This document shows positions 1 through 12,150 of a DNA stretch of 64,000 nt, piece by piece. The notes beneath the pieces are model-generated. The model was not told where the DNA came from, ran no database searches, and worked only from the letters and a program-made list of their open reading frames with translations. Each line of letters starts with the position of its first letter. The first letter of the stretch is position 1. Source of the stretch: Eumeta japonica (taxonomy: Eukaryota; Arthropoda; Insecta; Lepidoptera; Psychidae). The position numbers and the translations under genes were made by a program. The DNA lies in NCBI GenBank assembly GCA_005406025.1, contig BGZK01000224.1, positions 62,001-126,000 on the forward strand. Reading direction: 5' to 3'.

Positions 1-107
1 ACCTTTACACATACATACGTATTTATATACAAATATACATACAATAACTTGCAATACATTTGCGTACAATGAAACAGCGTTTACTACAACTTAACTTGTT
101 CCTATCT

Positions 108-205
108 GAGTGGAATGGACGCGTGCCTTTCACTTTTTATGTCTGTCTCTCTCGCTCTTAGGCGGGCTAACCATGCCCGAGTGGAAGGGACGCGTGCCTC
201 TCACT
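108..205. repeat. short direct repeat, two copies 71 bp apart
   Basis: The words gagtggaatggacgcgtgcc (from 109) and gagtggaagggacgcgtgcc (from 179) are near-identical, each followed by t/ctcact. A small tandem duplication inside intergenic DNA. Confidence 0.6.
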
Positions 206-1129
206 CGCTCTCATTGTGAGCGCATAACGTGAGCGGAGCGTAACGCAGTTTCTTGAAGTGTCACCCGGCAAACCAATTTATAAGACGTTGTCACGTCAAA
301 ATGAATGAAAAAAGATTAATAAAGGAGATTAGTGAAGCTAGAATAAAGAGAAATACCGGAAAATGTAGAGCAAAACGTACATTTCGTGACCGGATTAAGG
401 CATTTTCGAACAAAATCTTGAACGCCCTCGAGCAGACATGATAATATCAATGAAAGCGGACGAAGCAAGGGTAGTTTGTATGATTGTAGCATGCGGAGGG
501 ATGTGGTCACTTTCTACCCCTTCGGGACAAAGGGGTATGTATGTATCTATTAAATAATTCAGATTTGCAATTAGTGAGACATTGAAAAGCTAAAGGAGAT
601 AAGCCTCAAACTCGAAATGAGCTTTCTTTGACATTTTTAAGAAATACTCACTGGGTGATGTCATATTTCAAGTATTACATTCATCAGAACATTCTCATAA
701 CGGTTTGTACCATATATTGGTTTGATTTTTGTATCATAATAATTATCAGAATATGTTTGTTTAATAAATAAGTAAGTTAACAAAATCAATACACGATATT
801 AAATAACAACGTCTCGATGACGATTTACATATTAGTGACCGTCTCTGTTTGAAAACTTAGTCATTTGGGCAAAAAATTGGTTCGGAAAATTTGCTCAGTG
901 TTACCAGACGCTGTTCAGTCGAATTAAATTCTACGTTTATCAAAGACCGAATTTGTTGAGTTAAAATGATGCACAAATGTCGACTGTGTTTGGAGATTAG
1001 AAAAGGTATTTTATTAAATCGATACAGTACTCTACCAACAGAGCTTTGCTCGGCGTTATTCGATTTTTCCGTGGGAAAGAGATATCTTGCCTCAGGAAAA
1101 TTTATTATGTTCATTTCTAATAACAAATA

Positions 1130-1290
1130 TTTAGGTACGTAATAACACGCACAGTGCCATCTGTACTTTATGTCGTATATTAGCATAATTACTTACCTCC
1201 AAATGCTGCGAAATGGCGCTAAATAAAGTAATGTTTAAATTTATTTACGTCATTTTGCAGGAAAGACGTAACTATATAGATGCACCTTTA
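1130..1290 (+). repeat. dispersed repeat, related copy at 10395-10560
   Basis: Both copies share cagtgccatctgta, a later word ggcg(c/t)taaataaagt, and a final gaaagacgt/gaagacgc block followed by atatagat. The order and spacing are conserved, so these are two diverged copies of one element. Confidence 0.5.
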
Positions 1291-1342
1291 AATTGAAATT
1301 ATATTACAGTACAAATAATCACTAAAATCGATATTTTGGTAT

Positions 1343-1344
<2 letters not shown>

Positions 1345-1408
<64 letters not shown>
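1345..1408. repeat. compound microsatellite (TA)n(TG)n(TA)n
   Basis: About 30 bp of TA, then about 26 bp of TG, then a short TA run, all perfect. Confidence 0.95.
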
Positions 1409-1409
1409 A

Positions 1410-2690
1410 TACCAGAATTGCTCACTTAAAATAATAAGTTATTTCTAGAGTTGAACACAAAAACAAAAAGGATTGCTTAGAAAATGTTTCACGTAGACAT
1501 CTTCGTTATTCCGAAAGGTGCACGTACTGGCTGAATAAAGGAAAATGGGTTGCGCGCTCGGAACGTGAAAACCGCCGGGGACCATTACCATAGACCGAAT
1601 AAGCGTAATGGCGGGCCACCAAAACGCGGACGGATTCAGAGATTATGCAAATCGGGCGTAATTCATGCGCATTTTCCCGCCAATTAGGCTGTGACTGACG
1701 TTCGGCAGGCCGGCCGCCATAGACAAGCGTGCAACAATCACGGCTAACGGCGCGCGAGTTTCAAGCGTATATCATTACACACTCTCACGCACCATTTAGT
1801 TTGACACGAAATTATAATTTCGAAGACCGCTCTCGACATCCCACACGTGGAAGGCTTTGTCTAAACTTGTATACGGTATTGAGTACAACTGGTGTAAGCT
1901 GTTATTTATAATAATAAAAATAAATAAATAAAAAATATTTCTTCAAAAGTATTTTTATGCAAGGTTTTTTATCACCCTTGAACAGACCGTCCCACGTTTT
2001 GGTTTTTATTTCGTATTTAAGAGCTTCGACCTTAAGCCGCCCTCGCCGGTTCGCTGTGCGAACTTGAAGCCGCCAATGGCCTTTGACATTTTCAACAATA
2101 CGGCAACGAACTCCAGTATCGTGCTCATTGTGCCCTTTGGGACACAAAGCGAGTGATTTATCTTGGAATCAGTTGATATCTCCTAGGTCCTGGAAAAACG
2201 AGATGAAACCTATCTAAATGTTTAATTCAGCGCCATCTCGTGTTTGTTTGAAGAAATTACGTTGTTTCTATATTATTGCTTCTCAACAACAAATCGTACT
2301 ACATAATTAAAATAAATAGGTCAATTTATCGTATTATTATACTACATTATATATGAAAATGTTTATTGTTAGAAATGAACATAGGCTACTTTTCCTGTCG
2401 GGAATCATCACATTCCCATCTAAATCATGAAAGGCTCCGATCAAAGCTCGTTTGTCCAAGTATCAACGTTTATGTAATGTTATAATACACATGTGATCGC
2501 TCTGCAGTACATAGATCCTCCTTAAAGAAGTGACTGGACAGGTCGTTTATCCCAAAGAGGTGACGAAGTAACGAATACACGAAAAAGGAAGCTTGTTTGA
2601 CCTCAATATTTAAATATTCTAACTCACGCCGTGTCAGATTGTTATCATCTCTCTGTTTAAGCATACCATTTTCCGTTGTTTATATACAAT
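1410..2690. other. intergenic stretch with a GC-rich core, no gene seen
   Basis: 1545-1760 is GC-rich and non-repetitive by eye, with an octamer-like atgcaaat and homeobox-like words. The rest is AT-rich with no coding signal. The open frame at 1902-2147 is not convincing. Confidence 0.4.
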
Positions 2691-2699
2691 ATATATACA

Positions 2700-3117
2700 C
2701 AGTTGACCCTCGGTAATCCGGTCCCCGTCTAATCCGGCGCCCCTTGTAATCCGACACGCCTATCACTGTTGAATGTAGAAACTCAAACATTATTTTGACA
2801 AATCTTCATTAATGCCTGATTAAACAGACTGCGACTTGTACGCGCCACCATTGCACTGTATTGTACTCGACGCTCTTTGTTTTGGTTTTTATTGATCAGT
2901 TTGAATTTGACTACTATATGCGAAATACATGTGTAGTATAATTTGTAGTTCAGATAGAATCTTATTATTTTGATGTGTAATTTGTCGGATGGTAAGGTAC
3001 TCTTTTTCAACAAAAATCCGGACTATAAGGGGTCTCAGGCAGTACTCTATAATCCGACAAATTCGATAGTCCGACACTGTCCTGCAAAACGTTTGTCGAA
3101 TTACCGAGGGTCTACTG
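2700..3117. mobile_element. pogo/Tigger-type MITE
   Basis: Left end CAGTTGACCCTCGGTAATCC and right end whose complement is CAGTAGACCCTCGGTAATTC form terminal inverted repeats. Both ends abut TA-rich DNA, consistent with a TA target duplication as in pogo-type elements. It is 418 bp long with no transposase frame, so non-autonomous. Subterminal copies of the aatccg word recur inside. Confidence 0.7.
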
Positions 3118-3136
3118 TATATATAAGCGAAATAAC

Positions 3137-3308
3137 ACTGACTGACTGACTGACTGACTGACTGACTGACTGACTGACTGACTGACTGACTGACTGACTG
3201 ACTGACTGACTGACTGACTGACTGACTGACTGACTGACTGACTGACTGACTGACTGACTGACTGACTGACTGACTGACTGACTGACTGACTGACTGACTG
3301 ACTGACTG
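3137..3308. repeat. perfect (ACTG)43 microsatellite
   Basis: 172 bp of uninterrupted ACTG starting 20 bp after the pogo-type MITE. The Ser-Gln-Val open frame on the - strand is an artefact of this repeat. Confidence 0.95.
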
Positions 3309-4200
3309 GTGACTACATCTCACGGGATCTTCGAAACTATAGGCCCGATTGACTTAAAATTCAACATAGTTTCTCTTTCCGGGGAGTATACGCTCACTAA
3401 GAACGGATTTTACGCAAATGCTATCCAAAAAAGGAAAATTCATTATCTTAAGTCTTCGCGGGCGGAGCCGCGCGCGGAGTACGTATATATGTGTGTGTAA
3501 TAAAATGTTATTGGTGAAAACATTTCATTGCGCGTAGGGAGGCCTACATCTTAAGCCCCCCGCGTTGGCCCAGCGAGGGCGACTGCGGTCACGGCCTCCG
3601 GAAGCGACGGCTGGGCGTGCCCTCCGAGGCACAAAGCTGCGTTATAATTTGATTCAATTTCAAAACTCATCCGTCAAATTGCACAAGGTCGATATCGACC
3701 CTTAGCTTCTGCTCGGAAGGCAACATTATTCACCACTGAGCCAGCGTCGCTGACTAACTCACACGGCGGCATATATCTTTTCTTGTCTTCCACGAAAACA
3801 TACGTCTTGGGAAAATCTATATACCAAAGAGCACTCTGTACAACCATCATCGGTGTGAAAATTACATGTTGCACTATATGGTTTTTTTTTATAGCGTCTT
3901 AAAAGAAAACGAGCACGTGAACCGCTAAAGACTGGATAATCACCGCCGCCCATGGACGATCACAACCGCAGAGGAGTCAGTAGTGCGTTACCGACCTTTT
4001 AGAAAATAGCAAAATATCTGATAGAGAAGAAAATGAGACACCGGTACTTTTGAAGAGAAAAAAAACCTAAAAAAAAGTTGAAAAAATTCCAAAAGAAATA
4101 TTCCTGTGAAATTAGGTTTCGCAAAATCAACAGTAAAATAATCTACACAATATCATACGTGTACGTTGATATTGTGTAAAAATATTTTTTTAATAATTTA
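3309..4200. other. intergenic, repeat-derived, no gene seen
   Basis: Contains a tract ending in the word gcgggcggagccgcg (around 3457-3475), seen at ends of lepidopteran dispersed elements, and a GC-rich patch at 3545-3640 of unknown nature. No splice-bounded exon is visible. Confidence 0.4.
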
Positions 4201-4219
4201 TATATTTAAAACCCCGGCT

Positions 4220-4740
4220 TTACCTACAATCACTCGCTGCGACAGTCGCCAACTGCGATAAGTGACGATTCGTGCGTCGAAAATCGTCGCTTTTGTTTCG
4301 ACGCGCGTTCCGAGTAGTTTTTTTTTTTTAAATACGATCCAATTTCACGGACACTTTAAAATTTTCCAGCGAGTTAAATGAAACTTACGAAATCAGAGTG
4401 AGCTGCAACAGTTTCGGTCTTAATGGCGGCAAAGAACGGAACATTGCATCGTGAGAGGCTTTTAGGGCAGCTTAAAACGGATACGTATGGTGAGTTTTGT
4501 CCGATGAAAGTCGAAGCCTTCGTGACCGCGCCGACGCTGTTACGAAGGCTGTGCGGGTTGCGAAAGGTGAACTCGAAAACTGATGAACCGTTTCAAGCTG
4601 TTGATCGATTTTCGCTAAGACGAATCGCGCCAGAAATCAGCATGGGTCATGAGTCAGATCGAAATCGATATCGATATGCAATCGCGCCCGCGCGGCCACA
4701 CTCCTTATCCTGACGTGATTTTGACGCGATAAGAGCACCG
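4220..4740. promoter_or_regulatory. CpG-rich promoter-like block, possible unplaced first exon
   Basis: This block is rich in CpG (for example around 4230-4330) inside AT-rich DNA. On the + strand it has an ATG at 4423 whose frame (MAAKNGTLHRERLLGQLKTD) runs to a good donor, CGTATG/gtgagt at about 4490, and a second donor CGAAAG/gtgaac near 4567. The first donor leaves phase 1, which is what the ZP gene's first known exon needs, but the peptide has no signal sequence. Either a 5' exon of a gene extending rightward or a chance island. Confidence 0.3.
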
Positions 4741-4749
4741 ACGTTTTAC

Positions 4750-6085
4750 ATTTATATAATGAACCGGCGTGGGGGGCTTAGGTGGAAGCGTGCATGCGTG
4801 CGTGCGTGCATGAGGCCCATGATATAGAAAATTAAATCCCACTACACTCACGAAATGTGGCGATTCTGCGAAAGTTGAAATATAAAAATGAATTTTTGAC
4901 ATAAATCCATGACGCGGCGCTAGTAATTTGGAATTCGGTGAAGTCAATTGTAACTTTAAACGACTGTGAGGACCCTGATCCGCGGTAGCTATGACAGGGC
5001 GATAAGGAAGTGTGAAGTGTCGGTTTGCATCCCTACACCGTGTCGATTCCTCGCTTGTTTAAGGGTCGACCAATGGAGGAGCGAAACACAGTTTTATAAC
5101 CTGTTACCATATTCGAAGCTTTTATTGAACTGTTTAGGTACCTGTCCAAGTGAACGCTCGATAAGTTATATTTTGCGACACCTTCCATACATCGATAATA
5201 TAAGCGATCTCGTTTAAAAAGACCGGTCAAGCGCGCCGTACGATTTAGACGTTCGTTGGGCTCGTATAATATTCGCATTTATTTCTATTTCTTATGTGCG
5301 GATTATGAGAAACAGTAATTTTAATCAGATAGCTTATGCTGCCAGTCGTAAATAGCAGTTGTGTTAAGTTGAAAAGGCACTCCGCAAACTGGTCACTTGC
5401 AAACGGAACGAGTTCTTAGAATAACCTGACTATGTAATTCACTTATTAGCAATTCACATTAATTCAATGTAAGATATAAGTATGATTGCAAGATAAATCT
5501 TGCAAATTTAATGTACACTCCCATATTTTTTATATGACACATGAAACGAGAATTATCTATTTTTTCTCTCATATTTTCTCCTACATAATTAGAAAATAGA
5601 ACCAGTTGCATGACACGGGTGCCTTTTAAGAACCGCTTCTTCTTCTAAATCCTAACATCAAGAAGTAGTTTTTATGTTACATGTTCTATCAAACATTCTT
5701 ATGAACTCTCTCGGTCGCACGGCCAAGCCCGAGGGACCACTGTACGACTTGTCGGTAACTTATAAGTGTTCAGATTTTGCGTATTTAATCAGCAAAACTC
5801 TCGGCCCTTAGTAAAGAAATGTAAAATAAAAAGTCAATAGATTATAAAGATTCGAAAGTGGCTACTTAATTCATGTCTCTGGATGGTTGGGCCACCTTGT
5901 AGCGCAATATTCCTCGAGTGACACATACGTTATTTGTTAGTGCCAATATTAAAAAATGAAAAAAAACATCGAAACGAGGACAGCATAGACAGATATGAAA
6001 CTGTAAATAGATAATGTTTAAGGTTGTATACGTCTTGCTTTAACAACACATCTGAATTGAATGCATCCGCGTTATGTGTTCATTT
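4750..6085. other. intergenic stretch, no gene seen
   Basis: AT-rich, no supported exon. A short (GTGC)-like repeat (gtgcatgcgtgcgtgcgtgc) is at about 4790-4810. Confidence 0.4.
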
Positions 6086-6109
6086 GCCTAACTGAACGGA
6101 TATGATTTT

Positions 6110-6450
6110 ATTCTGTACTAGCTTATGTCCGCAGCTCCGCCCGCGTAAACTGCAATATTTAGATTTAGAAGCGCTCGTAGCGTTTATTCATATTTTTTCC
6201 CACACAAACATTTTGAATGACCTCCCTAATGTGTTAAAGGCAATACTACGGAGAGGTCGAGCTGTATCTCTGGTTCTGCCCAACCGAATTAGATGAAATA
6301 TAGCTTATATATTGAGTTGGATCCCAAAGTACCAAACTGTGAAAATTTCATCCAAATCCGTTCAGTGGTTTTTGCGTGACGCGGTAACAAACATACAGAC
6401 AGACACAAAAATTCTAAAACTGTCGTTTTGGCTTCTGTTGCCTTAATAAA
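6110..6450 (+). mobile_element. degenerate dispersed element (LINE/SINE-like 3' part)
   Basis: It opens with tactagcttatgtccgcagc and ends with a aaatccgttcagtggttttt block followed by acaaacatacagacagac. This arrangement is common in lepidopteran dispersed repeats. The 64-codon frame inside is not a gene. Confidence 0.55.
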
Positions 6451-6846
6451 GATCTCCCCGTATCAGCTTTTTTTTTCCTTTCTTTAATATCCATAATGCA
6501 CAGACAACGTTGCCCGTTACAGCTTTGCTGTGTGTATACATAAGGTTTATTAACAAACTAATTTCCGCCGGCGGTTATATCCGCGTCGACGTACGATGAA
6601 TAGCTTCATCGTTTACTTTTGAGCGATCTCTGTTTTAAGCGTGATCCTGACTCCTGACCCGCCCTCGATTCTGATGCCGATCTTTACTACATCAAATACA
6701 CGTCCCGCTACATGATATCTATAGGCCTACCGTCATAAAAAACGAATTGATACATTGTAGATCCAAGCGAACAGAGCCAAGGGATGAAAGTGGGTGTTGG
6801 TATCAATGTATACCTTCTATGGTACCGTCATGATAGGTAACGTACA

Positions 6847-7667
6847 TGTACATATGGTATCCTTGGTATGTTGAAACCTGTTCAGATAAAGTACACACAT
6901 ACTAAAAAAAGAATAATGTAGATCTGACCAGTAAGACGGAATTGACAAACAGTAAGACGGACAGATAGACATTATGTTTGTCTATATATGTATGGATGTA
7001 TGAATTATAAGAAAGGTTGCAAATACGTATTGATGCAATTCATACCATTAACACCACTGATCGTCATACCTGTCAATAGATGTCGTAAAGTAGCGATAGT
7101 ACTCAATGTCTTCTACGAACATCAAATACTCCATCTGAAATTTGTCTCATAATAGATGGACGGCATTGTCACGGTTTTGAGAGTTTAACAATGCAAACGT
7201 CCACGCGCCTGCCCTGCGTAGCGATTAGGATCACCCCCTCAAATATCATAGAACGACCCTCCCACTTCGGATCCCACCCTGCCTGATATAATAACATTTG
7301 CGTCAGTTGACTTCAGAAAACGATACACGGCTCAAATTATGCAAGTAGGAATCTAAGCACAAACTGTATCCTTTTACTTGACGGATCAAGCTGAAACGTT
7401 TTTGTTTAGTACGTATCATATTATAGACACATTTTTATACGTGTATATAAAAATTGATATTTATACACACACATATATAGTTGCAACCTTTCTTATAATT
7501 CATACATCCATACATATATAGACAAACATAATGTCTATCTGTCCGTCTTACTGTTTGTCAATTCCGTCTTACTGGCCAGATTTACATTATTCTTTTTTAG
7601 TATGTATGTATTTTATCTGAACAGGTTTCAACATACCAAGGATACCACATGTATATATATACATATG
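6847..7667. mobile_element. non-autonomous element with about 180-bp terminal inverted repeats
   Basis: The left arm 6847-7022 is the near-exact reverse complement of the right arm 7481-7667. Both include the aagacgg words, a gtctatatatgtatggatgt block and an inner end gaaaggttgcaa. The 458-bp interior has no transposase frame. Arm length suggests a foldback or long-TIR MITE. Confidence 0.8.
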
Positions 7668-7679
7668 AGATCGTTAAGC

Positions 7680-9540
7680 TCCAACGTCGTTTGACCAATC
7701 GCCCCCAAAGTTGGCACATCTAAGTGTTTATTCATGGGGAAGTGGGGAAGGATTTTGTATTACAAATAATAACATCATTTATTCCCGACTTCGTCGACGT
7801 TTTCGTGCTATCGCACCGAACCATTACACCGATATTAAAAATTCTTTAACTAACACAAATTTTTGCTATCCCCGAGTGATGTGGCCTATATATGTTATTT
7901 CTATACTATAACGTTCGCTCCAGCTTTGTAGAAATCGGACCCGTATCGAGATCGAGACGGAACAAAATCGACAGTCGGAACCGGGGTACACGCTTGTATC
8001 AGAAGCGTGACCGTTGCGTTGACGGCAACATCGATCAATGTAAAGGAACGCATTATATGTTCATGCGAGCGAAGCCGCGGACAGAAAGCTGTTTTCATAA
8101 TTCAGTCAAATGGTAAAGTTTCGTATATTACCAAATCCCACCCTCTATGTGCTGCGCCATACCATTTTAAAGGGCTGCCAGATCTGCTTTTATCAAACTT
8201 CCAGATTAATATTTACAGTCTGGTCTTCCAAACTGTTTAAAGAATTGTCTATTGTCGCGCCCCCTTTGTAAAAGCGAGGGCGGACAAGGTATTTCATAAT
8301 GGACTCATTACTTGTGCCCTTAAATAGAATACTTTGTACGCAATGAAAATTACACTCTATGTGTATAGAAATAGGTTTCTTTTTAGTTTATGCGGAACGT
8401 TTTGTATATCCTAGAATCTGATCTTGAATTAATATACTGATTGAGATTGTAATGCGATTAAATTGCTCGTTGAAGGTCGCTAATCTGATTAACATTGTCG
8501 AGAAATATTTCAACCAATTTAGACCGTTTTTAATGTGAGATTTTCTGTAATTTTTTTTGTGTGTGAATATTTAAATTGATTGATTGAAATGTAGAAAATC
8601 ACTTTATACATCACGTTCATGTACTTACTACTTTGTCTGCAAAATTTTGGAAAAAAGGTATTATTACAATTTCAGACAAAAACAGTAGCAGGCTTTCGAA
8701 CGGTATTTTTTTTCGTCTACCCTAGGAGCACTAGATCAGTCAGGTGTTTGTTCGTCTGTCTCAGTCAGCTTTGGCCGATGTCGTTCGTCGTGAAAGCTAA
8801 AGGCGTTCGGCAACGACATTAGAATCGGCACCCCGATCGCAGTAGCTTATTTTGAAATGATGTGTGAAAGAATAAAGACCAATTTCATTCAAATCCATCG
8901 TGTCCGGATTGTTAAAAAGTTTAGCTTAAAGTTTGAAAGTTTTAAACGTAATTATGTCACTTCCAAAAAATTAAACATAATAATTGCGAAAGTTTTAAAA
9001 CTTAATTATGTTACTTATAATAATTATAAATAATTAATATAAATCTGGGCGCAGGTTATGCAACCATTGTGTATTCTACTTGCGTAAAGTATTTAATATC
9101 AAAAAAGGTCACCAAAACCGGTTGTTTCTCGCTTTGTACCACAGAGGCGCATCTCAAAAGGATTCACGTTAAGTAATGAATTATTTATTGTTTAAAACGT
9201 GTGTAATTGTTGTTATAAGCTGTATAATTATCCATTACTGTTAAATAAACAATTCTTCTCTCTAAGTAAATCGAGACGATCTCGCATACAGCTCTAACGA
9301 TTGCGGTAAACATTTTTATTTTAATAAACACTCCCTTTCCAAGTTTGTCTAAATAATTCTCTTCTCTAGAAAAAATTGAATATATAAAAAAATTATCTGA
9401 ACGTCGCTTTGTAGCACCAAGTCTTACGATTTTCAGATAATCGCACTGGCTGGGATTTTGGTGTTCAACAAAAAAAGGCATTGCGTTATATAGACCATAG
9501 ATAGCGCTGGATAAATAAAATGCGTAGGTGAATTTTGTAA
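7680..9540. other. intergenic stretch, no gene seen
   Basis: Contains a short tract gcgagcgaagccgcgg near 8065 that looks like a repeat fragment. Otherwise AT-rich without supported exons. Confidence 0.4.
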
Positions 9541-9550
9541 TCGAATATCG

Positions 9551-9650
9551 ACAGAAATGGACATACATATATGCAACTTTTGCATATATATCCATTTCTG
9601 TTACGTTCGTAAAAAGTTGCATATATGTCATATGCAACTTTTCACAAACG
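9551..9650. repeat. two adjacent imperfect palindromes
   Basis: 9551-9601 pairs acagaaatgga with tccatttctgt around a tatgcaa/ttgcata core. 9604-9650 pairs cgttcgtaaaaagttgcata with its counterpart tatgcaacttttcacaaacg. Both share the word tatgcaactttt. The 213-codon - strand frame over them has no recognisable domain. Confidence 0.65.
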
Positions 9651-9946
9651 AAGTCATGCCCGCGGCAAATGCGAAAGACTCCAAGCAAGCTCGGTTGCTC
9701 AGGCATTTCAGTAATAAAAAAAAATACTGTGCCATACAAAATTACTTGCAGCTCGACTGTACGTCGTAACTTATTGGTAGTATATATTGCTATTACTTGA
9801 GACGAGAGCCCTATCAAAATACGCATTATTTAATGCAAAAAAAAAGTACGGAACTCGAAACCCGGGATTACGATTCGCACTTGCTTTATTATACGTATAG
9901 TAAGTTCAACCGTGACCGCGGGCGAAGTGACCGATGAATTTTTAGC

Positions 9947-10150
9947 TCAAGTCGAATTATACCGCACGCAACGCCCCTCGGATAGCTCATTAAGCCACCG
10001 GCCACGGACGTCGACATCGTATTTATCACGGCGCTCGTTATCGACCATATCGTCTTTGTCGAGGATCGAACCCGACAACTTTTGGTTCGAATTGGCATTC
10101 TTAACCGGTGGACCGTCCCCGATTTTCGACAAATGTGTATTTGCTAAGAC
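9947..10150 (-). other. unrecognised coding-like block
   Basis: On the - strand this frame reads SKIGDGPPVKNANSNQKLSG, continues through DKDDMVDNERRDKYDVDVRG and ends RCVRYNST-stop. The codons show a strong purine-any-pyrimidine pattern and the region is GC-richer than its surroundings. An AG acceptor (gagtcttag) lies at its start, although the pyrimidine tract is weak. It could be the last exon of a - strand gene or a transposon remnant. A + strand frame over the same bases is also open but fits the codon pattern less well. Confidence 0.25.
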
Positions 10151-10394
10151 TCTGTATTTAAGTAAAATGAGATATGATAGAAAAATATGCTATTTTATTC
10201 TATACCTAATGTATTTATTATTAACTTATAGTCTTCTGTAGTGTTTGTATGATGACCTGTTCGCTGGCACATTAACATTTGCACCAGCACCTGAGCTTTA
10301 ATAGACGCGGTTCGAATTTGCCATAGGAGATGATAACTGTTCACAGGAAATGTGGTTTATGTATATTTTCAACAGTAAATATACAGGTAGTCCA

Positions 10395-10560
10395 TAATGA
10401 CATGCGCAGTGCCATCTGTAGTCTGTGTCACGCACCACGACATTTGTTGAGGAACGATGTAATTGCCTGAAATTTCAGCGAACGGCGTTAAATAAAGTTT
10501 ACACATTTTTTTTCTTATCTCGTTTTCGCAGGGAAGACGCCCATATAGATAGGCTCGAGA
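10395..10560 (+). repeat. dispersed repeat, related copy at 1130-1290
   Basis: Second copy of the element at 1130-1290, same orientation. Its internal open frame (10425-10757) is not likely to be a gene. Confidence 0.5.
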
Positions 10561-10759
10561 AGCGAAATTTTCTGAAAATAAAAATTTTCGCTAATCTTAA
10601 TTATAAAATGCTAATCAGATTAGATTTTCATATAACTCCCACCACCAGTCTAATTACTTCAAAATTTGAAATTTTAAAATTATATCTGATGCGCTACTGT
10701 TTTACGTCCAACTGCGACCACCCGCAAAGTCAGCGAGGCATTTTGGACAACCTCTAACA

Positions 10760-11323
10760 AAAACGTTTACAAATAAGTTGATGTTTTTAAAAATAATATT
10801 GACGACATTAATATCACACAAAATCACGAACTCATTTACTTTGGTCTGTGCACGCACGTTCAATAAGGTCCCTGTGGGTATACAAAACTTGCCCTTAAAT
10901 ATATTTAAAATCATTGATAAACAATTGCTTAGTAAAAAAGTGTATCATAAAATATCCGATCATTTTGAAGACAAAATGTCCACGGACGTGACCAGCTCGA
11001 CTTCATATTGGGTTGTCTATTTCTATAATAATTTTATTTATCACTTTATTCGTATATGGTTAAATTTGAAAAGGGTTATAATCGTTTCTTGCTCATACTT
11101 CTTGAAGAATAACTGCCTTCCGGACGATAGGTAAATTCACACTATAATAACATATTTCAACAATTATATACTACTAAATATAAAAAAAAATATTTTAAAA
11201 TTACTAAATATTTGTTATATCGTTATTTATGTAAGGCCTGGAGATGGACCCCTCTTATAATAATTTATAATTTATTAGAATTTATTGTAGTTCTATCAAA
11301 ACATTTTAACAGAAATGCTTTCG

Positions 11324-11328
<5 letters not shown>
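10760..11328. other. intergenic stretch, no gene seen
   Basis: AT-rich with an open + frame at 10778-11134 that has no recognisable domain and AT-rich composition. Not supported as a gene. Confidence 0.35.

Positions 11329-11378
<50 letters not shown>
11329..11378. repeat. (TA)n microsatellite
   Basis: About 25 perfect TA copies. Confidence 0.95.
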
Positions 11379-11380
<2 letters not shown>

Positions 11381-11799
11381 CAACATAATCGCGTATTGAA
11401 GCTAATGAAACATTCCATCGTGATATTTTATCAATTCAGAATCTCGGTCGTCTCTTAGTCTATAAGGGTACTTTGAAAATAGAAAGATCATATATATTTT
11501 TTTTCTATAAGCAACATCATTAACATAAAGCCCAGCATTTACGAACGAAACAGACGTAAGGCAAAGGTAATAAAATTTACAACCTCGTGAATGGCTCCCA
11601 TTAAAATTGAAAGCTTAAAAATAGCTCGAATAGCATTTCATTAAAATAACGACGCCGTAAAGTTTTATAAAGCGTTTATCGTGCGCTCGGTGACTTAGTT
11701 AACGAACACCCTCGCGATTAAAGGGCATTTAGTGATGTCAACAATTGTTTATCGATATGTTCATCGATATGTATATATATAATTTCCTTTAGTATATAT

Positions 11800-12150
11800 A
11801 ATGGTTGATGTATGTATGTTCCTCTTAGAATCCAAAACGGCTACAACGACTTTAATGAAAGTTTCAGGAAATCTTCAAATGAGTCAAACGAGTAATCCTG
11901 TGAAGTTTGGCAGCGATCGGCACAATAGATTTTTTTTGCCTTTTATTTATACCATTATCGAGAGACAAACGAGCATGCAAGCCATCAGAGTAGTTAGGTG
12001 GTCATCGTCGCCCTTGGACATTCGACATTTAGAAGGCGTTTCTAGTACGTTGCCGAATTCTCGGGTAGGAATGTAGATCCGCAATAGAATATAGCAAGAG
12101 GAAGAAGTGGACTGACCAAAAGGAGAAGGGCTAATACGCAACAACAGGCA
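11800..12150 (+). mobile_element. degenerate dispersed element
   Basis: It begins atggttgatgtatgtatgtt and later carries gacaaacgagcatgcaagcc followed by ttggacattcgacatttaga. The same two-part order (gacaaacgagca, then ggacattcgcaacct) occurs at 29429-29490, so both are copies of one family. Confidence 0.5.

Noticed and set aside
2889..3323. Long Ser-Gln-Val repeat protein on the - strand
   Set aside because: It is the translation of the perfect ACTG microsatellite, not a gene.
9185..9826. 213-codon open frame on the - strand, the second longest in the window
   Set aside because: No recognisable domain, AT-rich codons, and it runs through two palindromes. Probably a chance frame.
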